Shown: one piece after another, positions 9,477-19,787 of the stretch
How the letters are laid out: every line of letters starts with the position of its first letter
Numbering within the stretch: the stretch's first letter is position 1
Assembly: GCA_026225415.1 (NCBI GenBank)
Contig: JAMFSS010000001.1
Coordinates: 62,001 to 126,000, forward strand
Reading direction: 5' to 3'
From: Alphaproteobacteria bacterium
GTDB lineage: Bacteria; Pseudomonadota; Alphaproteobacteria; UBA9219
Length of the DNA stretch: 64,000 bases
Program-made: the position numbers and the translations under genes
The notes under the pieces: model-generated
Told to the model about the DNA's origin: nothing
Databases searched by the model: none
The model's input: the letters and a program-made list of their open reading frames with translations, nothing else

Positions 9477-11681
9477 ATGACCGCCACCGCCCGCAAAATT
9501 TCTGAAGAAAAAACCACCGTTGATCAGTTGCTTGCCGAACATGGTATGATCCGCGAAGAATACGCGACCCTCCTGAAAATTCTGGGGCGCGAGCCAACCC
9601 TGGCCGAATTTGGCGTGATCGCCGCCATGTGGTCGGAACATTGTTCCTATAAATCCACCCGCGTCTGGTTGAAAACTTTGCCGACCAAGGCACCCTGGGT
9701 CATCTGCGGCCCCGGCGAAAATGCGGGCGTGATCGATATCGGTGACGGGCTGGCCGCCATTTTCAAAATGGAAAGCCACAACCATCCGTCCTACATCGAA
9801 CCCTATCAAGGTGCCGCCACAGGCGTTGGCGGGATTATGCGCGATGTTTTCACAATGGGCGCGCGCCCTATCGCCAACCTCAACGCCTTGCGTTTCGGCG
9901 AACCGAAACACCCCAAAACAAAATCACTGGTCGCGGGCATTGTGTCCGGCATTGGCGGTTATGGCAATTGCATGGGCGTGCCAACCGTCGGCGGCGAAAC
10001 CAATTTCCACGCCAGCTATAACGGCAATTGTCTGGTCAATGCCATGACGGTCGGCGTTGCCCCCGCCAACAATATTTTCTATTCCGCCGCGGCGGGCATC
10101 GGCAATTCCGTCGTTTATGTCGGCTCCAAAACCGGCCGCGACGGTATCAAAGGCGCCACCATGTCGTCGGGCGAATTTAACGAAGATTCCGAAAGCAAAC
10201 GCCCAACGGTACAGGTTGGCGACCCGTTCACCGAAAAATTGCTGCTCGAAGCCTGCCTCGAACTCATGCAAACCGACGCCATTATTGCGATTCAGGATAT
10301 GGGCGCGGCGGGTCTAACATCCTCCGCCGTTGAAATGGCCTCCAAAGGCAATCTCGGCATCCTCCTCAATCTCGACAAAGTGCCCTTGCGCGAAGAGGGC
10401 ATGAGCGCGTACGAAATCATGCTGTCCGAAAGCCAGGAACGCATGTTAATGGTTCTGAAACCGGGCCGCGAAGCCGAAGCCGAAAAAATCTTCCAGAAAT
10501 GGGAGTTGGATTTCGCGATCATCGGCATGCTGACCGACACTGGCCACATCGTCTGTATGCGTAACGGCCAAAAAGAAATCGATATCAAGGTCGAACCCTT
10601 GGTCGAAGCGTCACCTGTTTATAACCGCCCGTGGGAACCAACACCTGCGCAACCTGAAATCCCCGCTGGATCCTATCCACTACCCAATGGCGAAACCGTT
10701 CTCACTATTTTACAAAAACTGGTGGCAACGCCGGATTTGTGTTCGCGCCGCTGGATCTGGGAACAATACGACTCGCTGGTTCGCGCCAACACCGCGCAAG
10801 GGCCGGGCGGCGATGCCGCCGTTGTGCGTCTGGATAATTCCACCAAAGCCTTGGCGATGACGGTCGATGTATCGCCGCGTTATTGCGCCGCCGATCCTGT
10901 TATGGGCGGCATGCAAGCTGTCGCCGAAACATGGCGCAACATTTGCGCTGTTGGCGCAAAACCACTGGCCATCACCGACAACATGAATTTCGGCAACCCC
11001 GAAAAAGCGCGCATCATGGGACAATTTGTGGGCGCTATCGAAGGCATTAAACAAGCCTGCCTCGCGCTCGACTATCCGGTCGTGTCGGGTAATTGCAGCC
11101 TGTATAACGAAACCAGCGGCAATCCGATTCTGCCCGCACCCGCCATCGGCGGCGTCGGTCTTATGGCCGATGTCACCAAGGCCGTTGGCATTGCCTTCCG
11201 CAATGAAGGTGAAACCATCTTCGTCATCGGCGAAACAAAATCACATATCGGGCAATCTTTGTACTTGCGCGAAATCTTCGCCAAGGAAGAAGGCACCCCG
11301 CCGCCGGTTGATCTTGCTGCCGAACGCAAACATGGCGAATTCGTGCGCGACCTCATCGACCGGCGTCTTATCACTTCCTGTCACGATGTTTCCGATGGCG
11401 GCTTGCTGGTCGCGCTTGCCGAAATGGCCATGCCGCGCGGCATCGGCGCGACAATCACTCAAACCGGCGATGCCGGTTTCTGGTTCGGCGAAGATCAGGC
11501 GCGTTACGTCATCGCCACATCGAAACCCGACGACATCATCGCCAAGGCCAAAGCCGCCAATATCCCGCTTACCAAACTCGGCCAGACGGGAGGCAAGGAA
11601 ATTAACCTTGAATCCAAATCCATTCCGGTCGATGCTTTACGCACAGCCCACGAAAAATGGCTACCTGAATTTATGAACTAA
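9477..11681 (+). CDS. purL: Phosphoribosylformylglycinamidine synthase subunit PurL
   Basis: Catalyses the ATP-dependent amidation of FGAR to FGAM in purine synthesis, together with PurQ and PurS. At 734 residues this is the small-PurL type that needs those partners, unlike the single-chain enzyme of gammaproteobacteria. Motifs include MWSEHCSYKSTR near the N-terminus, MESHNHPSYIEPYQGAATGVGG and HDVSDGGL near the C-terminus. I chose ATG 9477, preceded by an AGAGG ribosome site; the frame is open upstream but overlaps birA. It heads a purL-bolA-grxD neighbourhood. Confidence 0.95.
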   Translation: MTATARKISEEKTTVDQLLAEHGMIREEYATLLKILGREPTLAEFGVIAAMWSEHCSYKSTRVWLKTLPTKAPWVICGPGENAGVIDIGDGLAAIFKMESHNHPSYIEPYQGAATGVGGIMRDVFTMGARPIANLNALRFGEPKHPKTKSLVAGIVSGIGGYGNCMGVPTVGGETNFHASYNGNCLVNAMTVGVAPANNIFYSAAAGIGNSVVYVGSKTGRDGIKGATMSSGEFNEDSESKRPTVQVGDPFTEKLLLEACLELMQTDAIIAIQDMGAAGLTSSAVEMASKGNLGILLNLDKVPLREEGMSAYEIMLSESQERMLMVLKPGREAEAEKIFQKWELDFAIIGMLTDTGHIVCMRNGQKEIDIKVEPLVEASPVYNRPWEPTPAQPEIPAGSYPLPNGETVLTILQKLVATPDLCSRRWIWEQYDSLVRANTAQGPGGDAAVVRLDNSTKALAMTVDVSPRYCAADPVMGGMQAVAETWRNICAVGAKPLAITDNMNFGNPEKARIMGQFVGAIEGIKQACLALDYPVVSGNCSLYNETSGNPILPAPAIGGVGLMADVTKAVGIAFRNEGETIFVIGETKSHIGQSLYLREIFAKEEGTPPPVDLAAERKHGEFVRDLIDRRLITSCHDVSDGGLLVALAEMAMPRGIGATITQTGDAGFWFGEDQARYVIATSKPDDIIAKAKAANIPLTKLGQTGGKEINLESKSIPVDALRTAHEKWLPEFMN

Positions 11682-11699
11682 TTTTAAAAGGAGGAATAA

Positions 11700-12251
11700 A
11701 TGAAAGTCATTACGCAAAGTAAAATGATTAGAGAATTTAATAGCCCCTATTATGAAAAGCTGAACGAGCATTTCCTATCGGACGATTTTAAATTGTCAGG
11801 GGCTCTTGATAAACAAAAAATCTTTTCCGATGCAAATTGTCAGGGTAATGCCGATCCGATGATATCCTTTGTCTTCGATAACAGAGATGCAGAAGACATC
11901 AGCTGGATTGACCGTATGGATTTTGCTCGTTTTATCGGACATCTTTATGCGGGCACTTCCGTTAAACTGTACCCTGTGGCTTTGAGTGTGACTAATGGCA
12001 AAAAGGTGGAATTGACAGTTTCCTGTGGCGAACTAGTTGTTAATATGGCGGGATATGGTAAAGGTAAAAAATCAACTGTTAATGAAAAACACAATGATTT
12101 ACGAAATCTTTTTAAGACCTCTACATATCAGGGCTTTTTTGAACAATATGGTATTACATCCATAGAATTCAAAAACTTCCCCCTGCCATTTAAGTCTGAC
12201 CATCCTAAAGCCATTCAATATATCAACGCTGGAAACACCCCATGCCCATGA
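11700..12251 (+). CDS. AT-rich hypothetical protein between purL and bolA
   Basis: A 183-residue soluble protein with no signal peptide, membrane helix or domain I recognise. It is strikingly AT-rich and uses AT-ending codons, unlike purL and bolA on either side. A strong AGGAGG ribosome site precedes the ATG, and the stop overlaps the start of bolA by ten bases, so it is embedded in the operon. In other alphaproteobacteria bolA follows purL closely, so this looks like a recent insertion. Function unknown. Confidence 0.7.
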   Translation: MKVITQSKMIREFNSPYYEKLNEHFLSDDFKLSGALDKQKIFSDANCQGNADPMISFVFDNRDAEDISWIDRMDFARFIGHLYAGTSVKLYPVALSVTNGKKVELTVSCGELVVNMAGYGKGKKSTVNEKHNDLRNLFKTSTYQGFFEQYGITSIEFKNFPLPFKSDHPKAIQYINAGNTPCP

Positions 12252-12481
12252 CATCCGAAGAAATCATCCGCCTGATCAAAGACGCGCTTCCCGACGCGCA
12301 AATCGATCTTAAAGATCTGCGCGGCGATAACGACCATTATCAGGCGACGGTCGAAAGCCGCGCCTTTGTCGGCAAGACGCGCGTCCAACAACATCAAATG
12401 GTTTATGATGCGCTTCAGGGCAGGGTGGGCGGCGTTCTTCACGCGCTGGCGCTCAGCACCGCAGTCCCGCAAAAATCATAA
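12242..12481 (+). CDS. bolA: BolA family protein
   Basis: A 79-residue BolA/IbaG-type protein. Family members form a [2Fe-2S]-bridged heterodimer with a CGFS monothiol glutaredoxin, and that partner gene (12968) lies just downstream. The helix-strand order and the conserved RVQQHQMVYDAL helix, with its His, are visible, together with the ligand-loop region GDNDHYQ. Two starts are possible, ATG 12242 or ATG 12248; the first overlaps the upstream ORFan by ten bases. Confidence 0.9.
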   Translation: MPMTSEEIIRLIKDALPDAQIDLKDLRGDNDHYQATVESRAFVGKTRVQQHQMVYDALQGRVGGVLHALALSTAVPQKS

Positions 12482-12512
12482 TTGTTTGAAAGAGCAAATC
12501 ATGCCGCGCGCT

Positions 12513-12596
12513 CCTCTCCCATAGGGAGAGGAAGCAAAAACTTAGGCTTATGCCCTTGAAGCGTGAGTCTTAGTTTTTGCAGGTGAGGGGTAACGC
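12513..12596 (+). repeat. Dispersed double-hairpin repeat, family A copy 1
   Basis: A short hairpin CCTCTCCC-atag-GGAGAGG is joined to a longer imperfect inverted repeat that begins AAGCAAAAACTTAGGC and ends GTCTTAGTTTTTGCAGGTG. Three more copies lie at 16490, 29019 and, reversed, 63745. It sits directly behind bolA. Confidence 0.85.
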
Positions 12597-12604
12597 AGTC
12601 GCCT

Positions 12605-12820
12605 CTAATCCGTCGAACAAGATCCAAAACCCGTTAATCCGGTTCCACCCGGCGATGCCCGGCAATTCAACGCTTTTTCCGGTGGGCTCATTTGCACCAA
12701 CATATAAATCGCGCCCAGACCCAACAACACAAAAATCCACGGCAAAATCTGTCTGATAAGGCTGACCTCATCACCGGATTTCTTTTTAACGACAGGCTTT
12801 TTGGGCGGCACAGGCGGCAT
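12605..12820 (-). CDS. Small single-helix membrane protein
   Basis: A 71-residue protein on the minus strand, read from ATG 12820 (MPPVPPKKP). It has a Pro/Lys-rich cytoplasmic-looking N-terminus, one hydrophobic helix (QILPWIFVLLGLGAIYMLVQ) around residues 24-43, and a short tail with two Cys residues. An AAGG sequence lies at a usable distance before the ATG, which is why I prefer it over an upstream in-frame ATG at 12940 that would overlap the grxD promoter region. No family recognised. It interrupts the bolA-grxD pair in the opposite orientation. Confidence 0.5.
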   Translation of the reverse strand: MPPVPPKKPVVKKKSGDEVSLIRQILPWIFVLLGLGAIYMLVQMSPPEKALNCRASPGGTGLTGFGSCSTD

Positions 12821-12967
12821 AAAACCTTGGCTGGTAAAGAGGTTATGATGCGCTATTAAATAAAACTCTGGGTTGTTTGTCAATAAGCCTCCCACCACCC
12901 CGCGCGGCTTGAAACGCAGCCCCCAAACGCCTATATACAATGCTGAAACGCCCCACAGGAGAATAAC

Positions 12968-13315
12968 ATGACCGACCCGAATGTAGCCGAACGTATCCGC
13001 TCCGATATCACATCAAACGATGTTGTGTTGTATATGAAGGGTACGCCCGTGTTCCCGCAATGCGGTTTTTCGGCACAGGCCACGCAAATTCTGTCGATGC
13101 TGGGTGTCACATTCAAAGGCGTCGATATTCTGGCCGACCCCAGCCTGCGTCAGGGCATCAAGGATTTCAGCAATTGGCCAACTATTCCGCAACTCTATAT
13201 CAAGGGTGAATTTGTCGGCGGCTGCGACATCATGCGTGAAATGTTGCAATCGGGCGAGTTGCAGAAAACGCTCACCGAAAAAGGCGTACCGTTTGAAAAC
13301 CGTCAGGTTGGATAA
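12968..13315 (+). CDS. grxD: Monothiol glutaredoxin, Grx4 type
   Basis: A CGFS-type glutaredoxin of 115 residues that carries or delivers [2Fe-2S] clusters rather than reducing disulfides. The active-site segment PQCGFS has the single Cys at residue 32. The glutathione-binding sequences WPTIPQLYIKGEFVGGCDI are complete. A clear AGGAG site lies before ATG 12968. It is near bolA, its usual partner in cluster trafficking and iron sensing. Confidence 0.95.
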   Translation: MTDPNVAERIRSDITSNDVVLYMKGTPVFPQCGFSAQATQILSMLGVTFKGVDILADPSLRQGIKDFSNWPTIPQLYIKGEFVGGCDIMREMLQSGELQKTLTEKGVPFENRQVG

Positions 13316-13486
13316 TTACGCCGACTGCTTTTCGCGTTCCGCATAATAAAAACTATTATTGCTGACGCCATTAATGCGCAAAGGCATCACCATAATTACG
13401 CCCGATAAAGGTTGTGCCGCCGCAATCTCGCCGATATGCGTCGTGTCTTTTGTTTCCGTGTGGGGCATTGCGTTTATGTCAGGCAT
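13316..13486 (-). CDS. Possible small hypothetical protein
   Basis: A hydrophilic minus-strand reading frame of about 56 residues from ATG 13486 (MPDINAMPH), ending directly next to the grxD stop. It could start at 13534 (72 residues). No strong ribosome site and no recognisable family. The plus strand over the same bases is also open, so coding is uncertain. I favour the minus strand only because its product has a more protein-like composition. Confidence 0.25.
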   Translation of the reverse strand: MPDINAMPHTETKDTTHIGEIAAAQPLSGVIMVMPLRINGVSNNSFYYAEREKQSA

Positions 13487-13550
13487 GGGGATGTTCTTTC
13501 GCTGTGGGGCGCATAAAATGCTGCGCCGCATCATTCACGCAGATATGTAA

Positions 13551-13870
13551 CCTCAAATTCACAAAAAAGACATATTTTTCTTCTGCTTCAAAAATACATA
13601 TTCTTATTATATATCAATATATTAGAAAATAATGCCGATTCGGTTGGCACCTTTATTTCACCTGTGTGATTTTTGTGCTGCACCGCAACAGGCAATTTGT
13701 TTCCCATTTTAAACAAACGACATTTCCACCCGCCCAAAAATCACAAAGCTTTCCTTTTTCCCGGCAATACTCTATCTAGTTGTTCCAGCCAAAAACAAAG
13801 ATTCCCAACCCAAGCCAAACAGCCCAAGCGATTGGCCACGCGTGATTTTTGTTTTTTCGATTCTGTATAT
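13551..13870. other. Gene-free AT-rich interval before secG
   Basis: About 320 bases with no convincing gene, tRNA or strong terminator. It is AT-rich in its first third. In-frame codons upstream of secG are open, but the translated sequence is low complexity and not SecG-like. The secG promoter presumably lies here; I cannot pick its boxes. Confidence 0.4.
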
Positions 13871-13885
13871 ATGAGGTTTTTTTCG

Positions 13886-14227
13886 ATGCAAAATGTCCTT
13901 CTCGTTGTCCAGCTTCTCATCGCCGTCGCGCTCGTCGCGGTCATTCTCATCCAACGCACCGCCCAAGACGGCGGCGGCCTGACGGGCGGAGGCAGCACGA
14001 TGGGCGGCCTGTTCACCGCGCGCGGTTCGGCCAATCTGCTCACCCGCACCACGGCCATTTTGGCGACGCTCTTCATCGTCAACAGCCTTGCGCTGGGCGC
14101 CATGGCTAGCCGCCAACATGCGTCATCCAGCCTTATCGACCAGATCGCGCCTGTGACAACACCGGCTCCTGCAGCAGACAAAGCACCAGAAACACCGGCA
14201 GAGCCAGAAGTGCCTTTGGCGAAATAA
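13886..14227 (+). CDS. secG: Protein translocase subunit SecG
   Basis: Auxiliary subunit of the SecYEG channel. Two hydrophobic helices are separated by the family's Gly-rich loop (GGGLTGGGSTMGGLF), and the conserved glutamine-containing end of helix 1 (VILIQR) is present. The C-terminal tail is Ala/Pro-rich and extended, as in other alphaproteobacteria. ATG 13886 (MQNVLL) matches the family start; ATG 13871 would add five residues. secG is normally followed by pyrG; here two small genes lie between them. Confidence 0.9.
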   Translation: MQNVLLVVQLLIAVALVAVILIQRTAQDGGGLTGGGSTMGGLFTARGSANLLTRTTAILATLFIVNSLALGAMASRQHASSSLIDQIAPVTTPAPAADKAPETPAEPEVPLAK

Positions 14228-14239
14228 AGGAAGTCATAA

Positions 14240-14497
14240 ATGCCGACGATCAGTTCCTTTTATGGTATTCTTATCCAGATGTTTTGGAATGATCACGCGC
14301 CAACTCATTCCCATGTCAGGTATAATGAATATAAAGCTGTCATAGAAATTGAGGGTTTGACTATCACGCGTGGTAAGCTCCCACCCCAAGCGCAAATAAT
14401 GGTCAAAGAGTGGGCGCAATTGCATAAAGGAAGAGTTATTAGAAGATTGGAATCTTTGTGTGGCGTCGCAACCGCCCAAGCCAATCAATCCTCTTGA
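14240..14497 (+). CDS. DUF4160 family protein
   Basis: An 85-residue protein of the DUF4160 family, recognised by its MPTISSFYGI start and the FWNDHAPTHSHVRY segment with conserved histidines. Function unproven. Family members are regularly encoded directly upstream of a DUF2442 gene, as here, and the pair is often called toxin-antitoxin-like; that label is inference. The codon use is AT-rich relative to secG and pyrG, and the pair interrupts the secG-pyrG neighbourhood in the same orientation. Confidence 0.85.
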   Translation: MPTISSFYGILIQMFWNDHAPTHSHVRYNEYKAVIEIEGLTITRGKLPPQAQIMVKEWAQLHKGRVIRRLESLCGVATAQANQSS

Positions 14498-14511
14498 TTA
14501 AGGAAAGCACT

Positions 14512-14778
14512 ATGAATACGGATTGGGAAGATGTTGTTGAAGTGAATCCTGAATCTACACCGCTTACCCTATCGGTTCGTTTTGCCGATGGGTTGAGAGG
14601 AAGAATTCGGTTTGAGCCAACGCATCTACACGGTGTTTTTGAAAAGCTAAAGAATGCCGTTCTTTTTAATCAAGCCTATGTCGAACATGGGACGGTAACA
14701 TGGCCGGGCGAACTCGATCTTGCGCCCGACGCGATGTATGACGAAATCAAGAAAAACGGCGAGTGGATTCTAAAATAA
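14512..14778 (+). CDS. DUF2442 family protein
   Basis: An 88-residue protein of the DUF2442 family, with typical segments [17 protein letters not shown] and the C-terminal [19 protein letters not shown]. It starts at ATG 14512 behind an AAGGAAAG site and follows the DUF4160 gene after 14 bases. The two probably form a functional pair. It ends 13 bases before pyrG. Confidence 0.87.
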   Translation: MNTDWEDVVEVNPESTPLTLSVRFADGLRGRIRFEPTHLHGVFEKLKNAVLFNQAYVEHGTVTWPGELDLAPDAMYDEIKKNGEWILK

Positions 14779-14791
14779 CAGGGTTGTGTTG

Positions 14792-16420
14792 ATGACGCGT
14801 TTCATTTTTATCACCGGTGGTGTTGTTTCCTCGCTCGGAAAGGGCATCGCATCATCGGCGCTTGGCGCGTTGTTGCAAGCGCATGGCTACAAAGTCCGCC
14901 TGCGCAAACTCGACCCGTATCTGAATGTCGATCCCGGCACCATGTCGCCCACGCAACATGGCGAAGTCTATGTCACCGATGACGGCGCGGAAACCGATCT
15001 CGATCTGGGGCATTACGAACGCTTCACCGGCGTGGCATCGCGCCAAAGCGATAACGTAACTTCCGGCAAAATCTATTCTTCCGTCATCGCCAAAGAACGC
15101 CGCGGCGATTATCTGGGCGCAACGGTTCAGGTTATCCCGCACGTCACCGACGCTATCAAAGATTTTATCCGCGCCGATTTAACGGACGAAGATTTCTGCC
15201 TGTGCGAAATCGGCGGCACCGTCGGCGATATCGAAAGCCTGCCCTTCCTCGAAGCCATCCGCCAATTGCGCAATGATGTTGGCGTGGAAAATTGCTGTTT
15301 TATCCATGTCACGTTGCTGCCTTACATCAAATCGGCGGGCGAACTCAAAACCAAACCGACCCAACATTCGGTTAAGGAGCTGCTCAGCTTCGGCATCCAA
15401 CCCGAAATTTTGCTGTGCCGGGCAGAACGCCCGATTCCCGAAGGCGAACGCAAAAAAATCGCTCTGTTCTGTAACATTAAACCCGAACGCGTGATCGAAG
15501 CGTTGGATGTCGACACCATCTATAACGTGCCGGTGAAATATCACGAACAGGGTTTCGACGAACAAGTGTTGCGCTATTTCAACCTGCCGGTCGAAAAGAA
15601 ACCGAACCTGACACCGTGGAAAAACATCGTGCAACGCGTGCGCGAACCCGAAGGCGAAGTGACCATCGCGGTGGTCGGCAAATACACAACGCTGCTCGAC
15701 AGCTATAAATCCCTGTCCGAAGCATTGGCACATGGCGGTATCGCCAATAATGTGCGCGTCAATCTGCGCTGGCTCGACAGCCAGGTTTTCGAAGGCCCCG
15801 ACACCATGCATCATCTGGATGGCGTCAACGGTATTCTGGTGCCGGGCGGTTTCGGCGAACGTGGCACAGAAGGCAAAATCCGCGCCGCGACCTTCGCGCG
15901 CGAAAAGAAAATCCCCTATTTCGGCATCTGCTTCGGCATGCAAATGGCGGTCATCGAAGCCGCGCGCAATCTGGCCGGCATGCCCCTTGCGACATCGTCC
16001 GAATTCGGCGACAGCAAAAACGCGGTGGTCGGCCTGATGACCGAATGGGTCAAAGGCAACCAGCTGGAAACACGCAAATCCGACGGCGATCTGGGCGGCA
16101 CAATGCGCCTCGGCGCCTATCCGTGTGACTTGGCCAAAGACAGCAAGGTGCGCGAAATTTACGGCACCGACCGCATCATGGAACGCCACCGCCACCGTTA
16201 CGAAGTCAATGTCAATTTCCGCGCTGCACTCGAAAAGGCTGGACTTAGTTTCTGTGGTCTGTCACCCGATGGACAACTTCCCGAAATGGTCGAACGCAAA
16301 GACCATCCTTGGTTTATCGGCGTGCAATTTCACCCTGAACTCAAATCCAAACCACTCGACCCGCATCCACTGTTCCGTTCCTTCATAGGTGCGGCAACAC
16401 AACAAGCGCGTTTGGTCTAA
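14792..16420 (+). CDS. pyrG: CTP synthase
   Basis: Converts UTP to CTP with glutamine or ammonia. The N-terminal synthetase domain starts [19 protein letters not shown] and includes the P-loop. The C-terminal glutamine amidotransferase domain has the nucleophile in FGICFGMQ and the His/Glu of the triad in VQFHPELKS. The total of 542 residues is normal. I chose ATG 14792 over GTG 14786 and TTG 14789 immediately before it. Confidence 0.97.
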   Translation: MTRFIFITGGVVSSLGKGIASSALGALLQAHGYKVRLRKLDPYLNVDPGTMSPTQHGEVYVTDDGAETDLDLGHYERFTGVASRQSDNVTSGKIYSSVIAKERRGDYLGATVQVIPHVTDAIKDFIRADLTDEDFCLCEIGGTVGDIESLPFLEAIRQLRNDVGVENCCFIHVTLLPYIKSAGELKTKPTQHSVKELLSFGIQPEILLCRAERPIPEGERKKIALFCNIKPERVIEALDVDTIYNVPVKYHEQGFDEQVLRYFNLPVEKKPNLTPWKNIVQRVREPEGEVTIAVVGKYTTLLDSYKSLSEALAHGGIANNVRVNLRWLDSQVFEGPDTMHHLDGVNGILVPGGFGERGTEGKIRAATFAREKKIPYFGICFGMQMAVIEAARNLAGMPLATSSEFGDSKNAVVGLMTEWVKGNQLETRKSDGDLGGTMRLGAYPCDLAKDSKVREIYGTDRIMERHRHRYEVNVNFRAALEKAGLSFCGLSPDGQLPEMVERKDHPWFIGVQFHPELKSKPLDPHPLFRSFIGAATQQARLV

Positions 16421-16489
16421 CGCGTAATCGCGTCTGTTGGGTGCCCTTCGCTTTCCCAAAAAGTCACAATCCAAACCAAAAAAAGAATG

Positions 16490-16596
16490 CCTCCCCCTTT
16501 ATGGGGGAGGAAGCAAAAACCAATTTGCTTGCAAATTGTACCCGCGAAAGCGGGTATCCAATCAATGCGTAAGTCTTAGTTTTTGCAGGTGTGGGT
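16490..16596 (+). repeat. Dispersed double-hairpin repeat, family A copy 2
   Basis: Shares the ends of family A (GGAAGCAAAAAC and TCTTAGTTTTTGCAGGTG) but its middle holds two other hairpins, CAATTTGC-tt-GCAAATTG and ACCCGCGAAAGCGGGT. It sits directly behind pyrG. Confidence 0.8.
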
Positions 16597-16655
16597 GGTA
16601 TTTATTATTAGAATTATCCAAAAATAATAAATTCCACAAACATGTGAAATATCCA

Positions 16656-16826
16656 TTGACACAGGAATAATCCCATGTTACAACATCCCCGCATCCTCAA
16701 AAAAGGGATGTCTGATGAAACCGGCTTCCCCGCCAGCCATGGATGAAGGGGAAGCGCAGGCCATCAGGGTTGTTGACGTACATCCTGCCTTACACAGGAT
16801 GCCTGCAGGGACTGCCATTTTGTAAC
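16656..16826 (+). ncRNA. Candidate structured RNA or palindromic element between pyrG and ribD
   Basis: About 150 bases closed by GTTACAA (16677-16683) and TTGTAAC (16820-16826). Inside are three perfect stems: CATCC/GGATG (16692-16710), a long central arm with TGATG/CATCA and GCTTCCCC/GGGGAAGC (16713-16766), and CATCCTG/CAGGATG (16781-16801). A TTGACA lies at 16656. The layout is cloverleaf-like. No gene follows on the plus strand before the convergent ribD end, so it is not an obvious riboswitch. I do not recognise the family; a mobile palindrome is the alternative. Confidence 0.4.
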
Positions 16827-16847
16827 GAGGGGAACGAGGGGAGAAAT

Positions 16848-17825
16848 TTAGAAAAGAAGTTCAGACAAACCAACGCCCCGTATATCAAACCCTATATTTT
16901 GATTAGGGTTAAACGCGACATGAATTCTGTCCGGCGTGCCTTTATGGATATCCACGCGCATGACCCATTGCCCGGATGCCAAAATGGCGTCGCATAAACA
17001 CGCGCCTGCCTCCACCAAAATATCCCGCGCGCCACGCGCCGCCAGATTCCGCAAACAAAAATCGATATCCGTGTAAATAACAGGCTCCAATCCACTATCC
17101 CGAGCCTGCTGCAAATAACTTTGCGGCACACGCCCCCGCCGATCGAGAATAGCCAGAACGCGCCGCTTGCCCGCATGGTCTGCCACATGCCGTACCGTGA
17201 ACAAAGGCGCGTCGGCCAAAACCGTCCCGCTGCCCGTCACAATCGCATCGGCCTTGCGCCGTAACCTATGCGCCGCGACCAACGACTCTGGCGACGCGAA
17301 AACCTTCTGCCCCACGGGCGGTATCATCGAACCCGTTTCATCAAACGCGCGTTTTACTACGACAAAAGCCCGTCCCGTCGCGGCATAAAACGCAAAGGGC
17401 GCAATCAACCGGCGGCACAACTCATTCTCAACGCCTTCAACAATTTCAATCCCCGCCTGCCTCAAACGCGCGGCACCACCGCCCGCCACATGCGGGTTGG
17501 GGTCGTTAGCGCCGATAACAACGCGCCGAATGCCAGCCGCAATAATCGCCTCGCTGCAAGGTGGCGTGCGGCCCGTGTGATTACACGGCTCCAACGTCAC
17601 GCATAAAGTATCAATATCACCCAAAATATTTTGCGCGCGGCAAATGTCCAACAACGCCGCTTCGGCATGCGCGCGGCCTGCGCGTTGATGCGCGGCAACG
17701 GCAATCACATTGCCCGTTTTATCCAAAGCCACAGCACCCACCGGCGGATTGGGCGCGGTTGCGCCTGCCCACACAGCGGCCTCAACAATCGCGCGGCGCA
17801 TAGCGACAGAAAAAATATCAGACAT
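16848..17825 (-). CDS. ribD: Bifunctional riboflavin biosynthesis deaminase/reductase
   Basis: Catalyses the second and third steps of riboflavin synthesis from the GTP cyclohydrolase II product. The N-terminal deaminase has the zinc site HAE (residues 53-55) and the PC(N)HTGRTPPC motif with Cys 81 and 90. The C-terminal reductase domain follows from about residue 145. Length 325 is slightly short of the usual 360. It overlaps the end of ribA by eight bases, so the two are co-transcribed. No FMN riboswitch is visible upstream. Confidence 0.93.
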   Translation of the reverse strand: MSDIFSVAMRRAIVEAAVWAGATAPNPPVGAVALDKTGNVIAVAAHQRAGRAHAEAALLDICRAQNILGDIDTLCVTLEPCNHTGRTPPCSEAIIAAGIRRVVIGANDPNPHVAGGGAARLRQAGIEIVEGVENELCRRLIAPFAFYAATGRAFVVVKRAFDETGSMIPPVGQKVFASPESLVAAHRLRRKADAIVTGSGTVLADAPLFTVRHVADHAGKRRVLAILDRRGRVPQSYLQQARDSGLEPVIYTDIDFCLRNLAARGARDILVEAGACLCDAILASGQWVMRVDIHKGTPDRIHVAFNPNQNIGFDIRGVGLSELLF

Positions 17826-18381
17826 GTTTCATGCGCGCGCGCTTCGTCGCGATATAATCCGCATTATGCGGGTTGGTCGCAACCCACAAGGGAAGGGCAT
17901 GCGCCTCAATCCCGGCCTGTGCCAACGCTTCGCTCTTGCCCGGATTATTGGTCAATAATCGAATTTTGCTTAACCCGAAATGCCGCAAAACCTCTATCGC
18001 GGCGCCATAATCACGGCCATCCGCATCGAAACCCAAATGGATGTTGGCATCCACAGTATCCATACCTTGTTCCTGCAAAGCATAGGCGCGAATTTTATTG
18101 GCCAACCCAATGCCGCGCCCTTCATGCCCGCGCAGATAAACCAGCAAGCCGGACTCTTCCGCAGCGATGCGCTCCAACGCTGTTTCCAACTGATCCCGGC
18201 AATCGCAACGCAACGACCCCAAAATATCGCCCGTGGCACATTCCGAATGAATACGAACCAAACACCCGTCAGCAGGCACACCCTTGGCCAACGCCAGATG
18301 CTCAATGCCATCCGCTCCGGTAAAAACATGCACGACAAAATCGCCGTAACGCGTGGGCAATTTGGCGTGTGGTGTGTGCAC
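17818..18381 (-). CDS. ribA: GTP cyclohydrolase II
   Basis: Opens the imidazole ring of GTP in the first step of riboflavin synthesis. The zinc ligands Cys 48, 59 and 61 are visible in ECATGDILGSLRCDC, and the active-site segment YLRGHEGRGIGL is intact. The protein is 187 residues, a stand-alone enzyme without a RibB domain. It begins with GTG directly against the stop of the aspartate aminotransferase gene, so it depends on the upstream transcript. Confidence 0.94.
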   Translation of the reverse strand: MHTPHAKLPTRYGDFVVHVFTGADGIEHLALAKGVPADGCLVRIHSECATGDILGSLRCDCRDQLETALERIAAEESGLLVYLRGHEGRGIGLANKIRAYALQEQGMDTVDANIHLGFDADGRDYGAAIEVLRHFGLSKIRLLTNNPGKSEALAQAGIEAHALPLWVATNPHNADYIATKRARMKHV

Positions 18382-19665
<1,284 letters not shown>

Positions 19666-19787
19666 TTAACGAGGAACAAGAGGCATGAAAACATTCAAAT
19701 AACTGGAAAAAGTGATTGTTTAATGATACAAATATGGCCATTCAATTTTAGAGTGTTGTTTTAACTTTAATCGGTTTTGAAAGAATT

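Noticed and set aside
12552-12568. Shared TTGAAGCGTGA between family A copy 1 and the PilR-gene insert
   Set aside because: Only 11 exact bases match and the surrounding sequences differ, so common origin is not supported.
13359-13550. A 63-residue plus-strand frame behind grxD
   Set aside because: No ribosome site, odd composition, and the minus-strand frame is slightly more plausible; neither is strong.
16711-16785. Hammerhead ribozyme, because CTGATGA is followed by a stem and flanked by GGATGT and ACATCC
   Set aside because: The GAAA core segment is missing and the residue before the cleavage position is not the required U, so the catalytic core cannot form.
16425-16847. Coding frame of 84 residues over the structured element
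   Set aside because: It reads through the hairpins and into the antisense of ribD, with no ribosome site.
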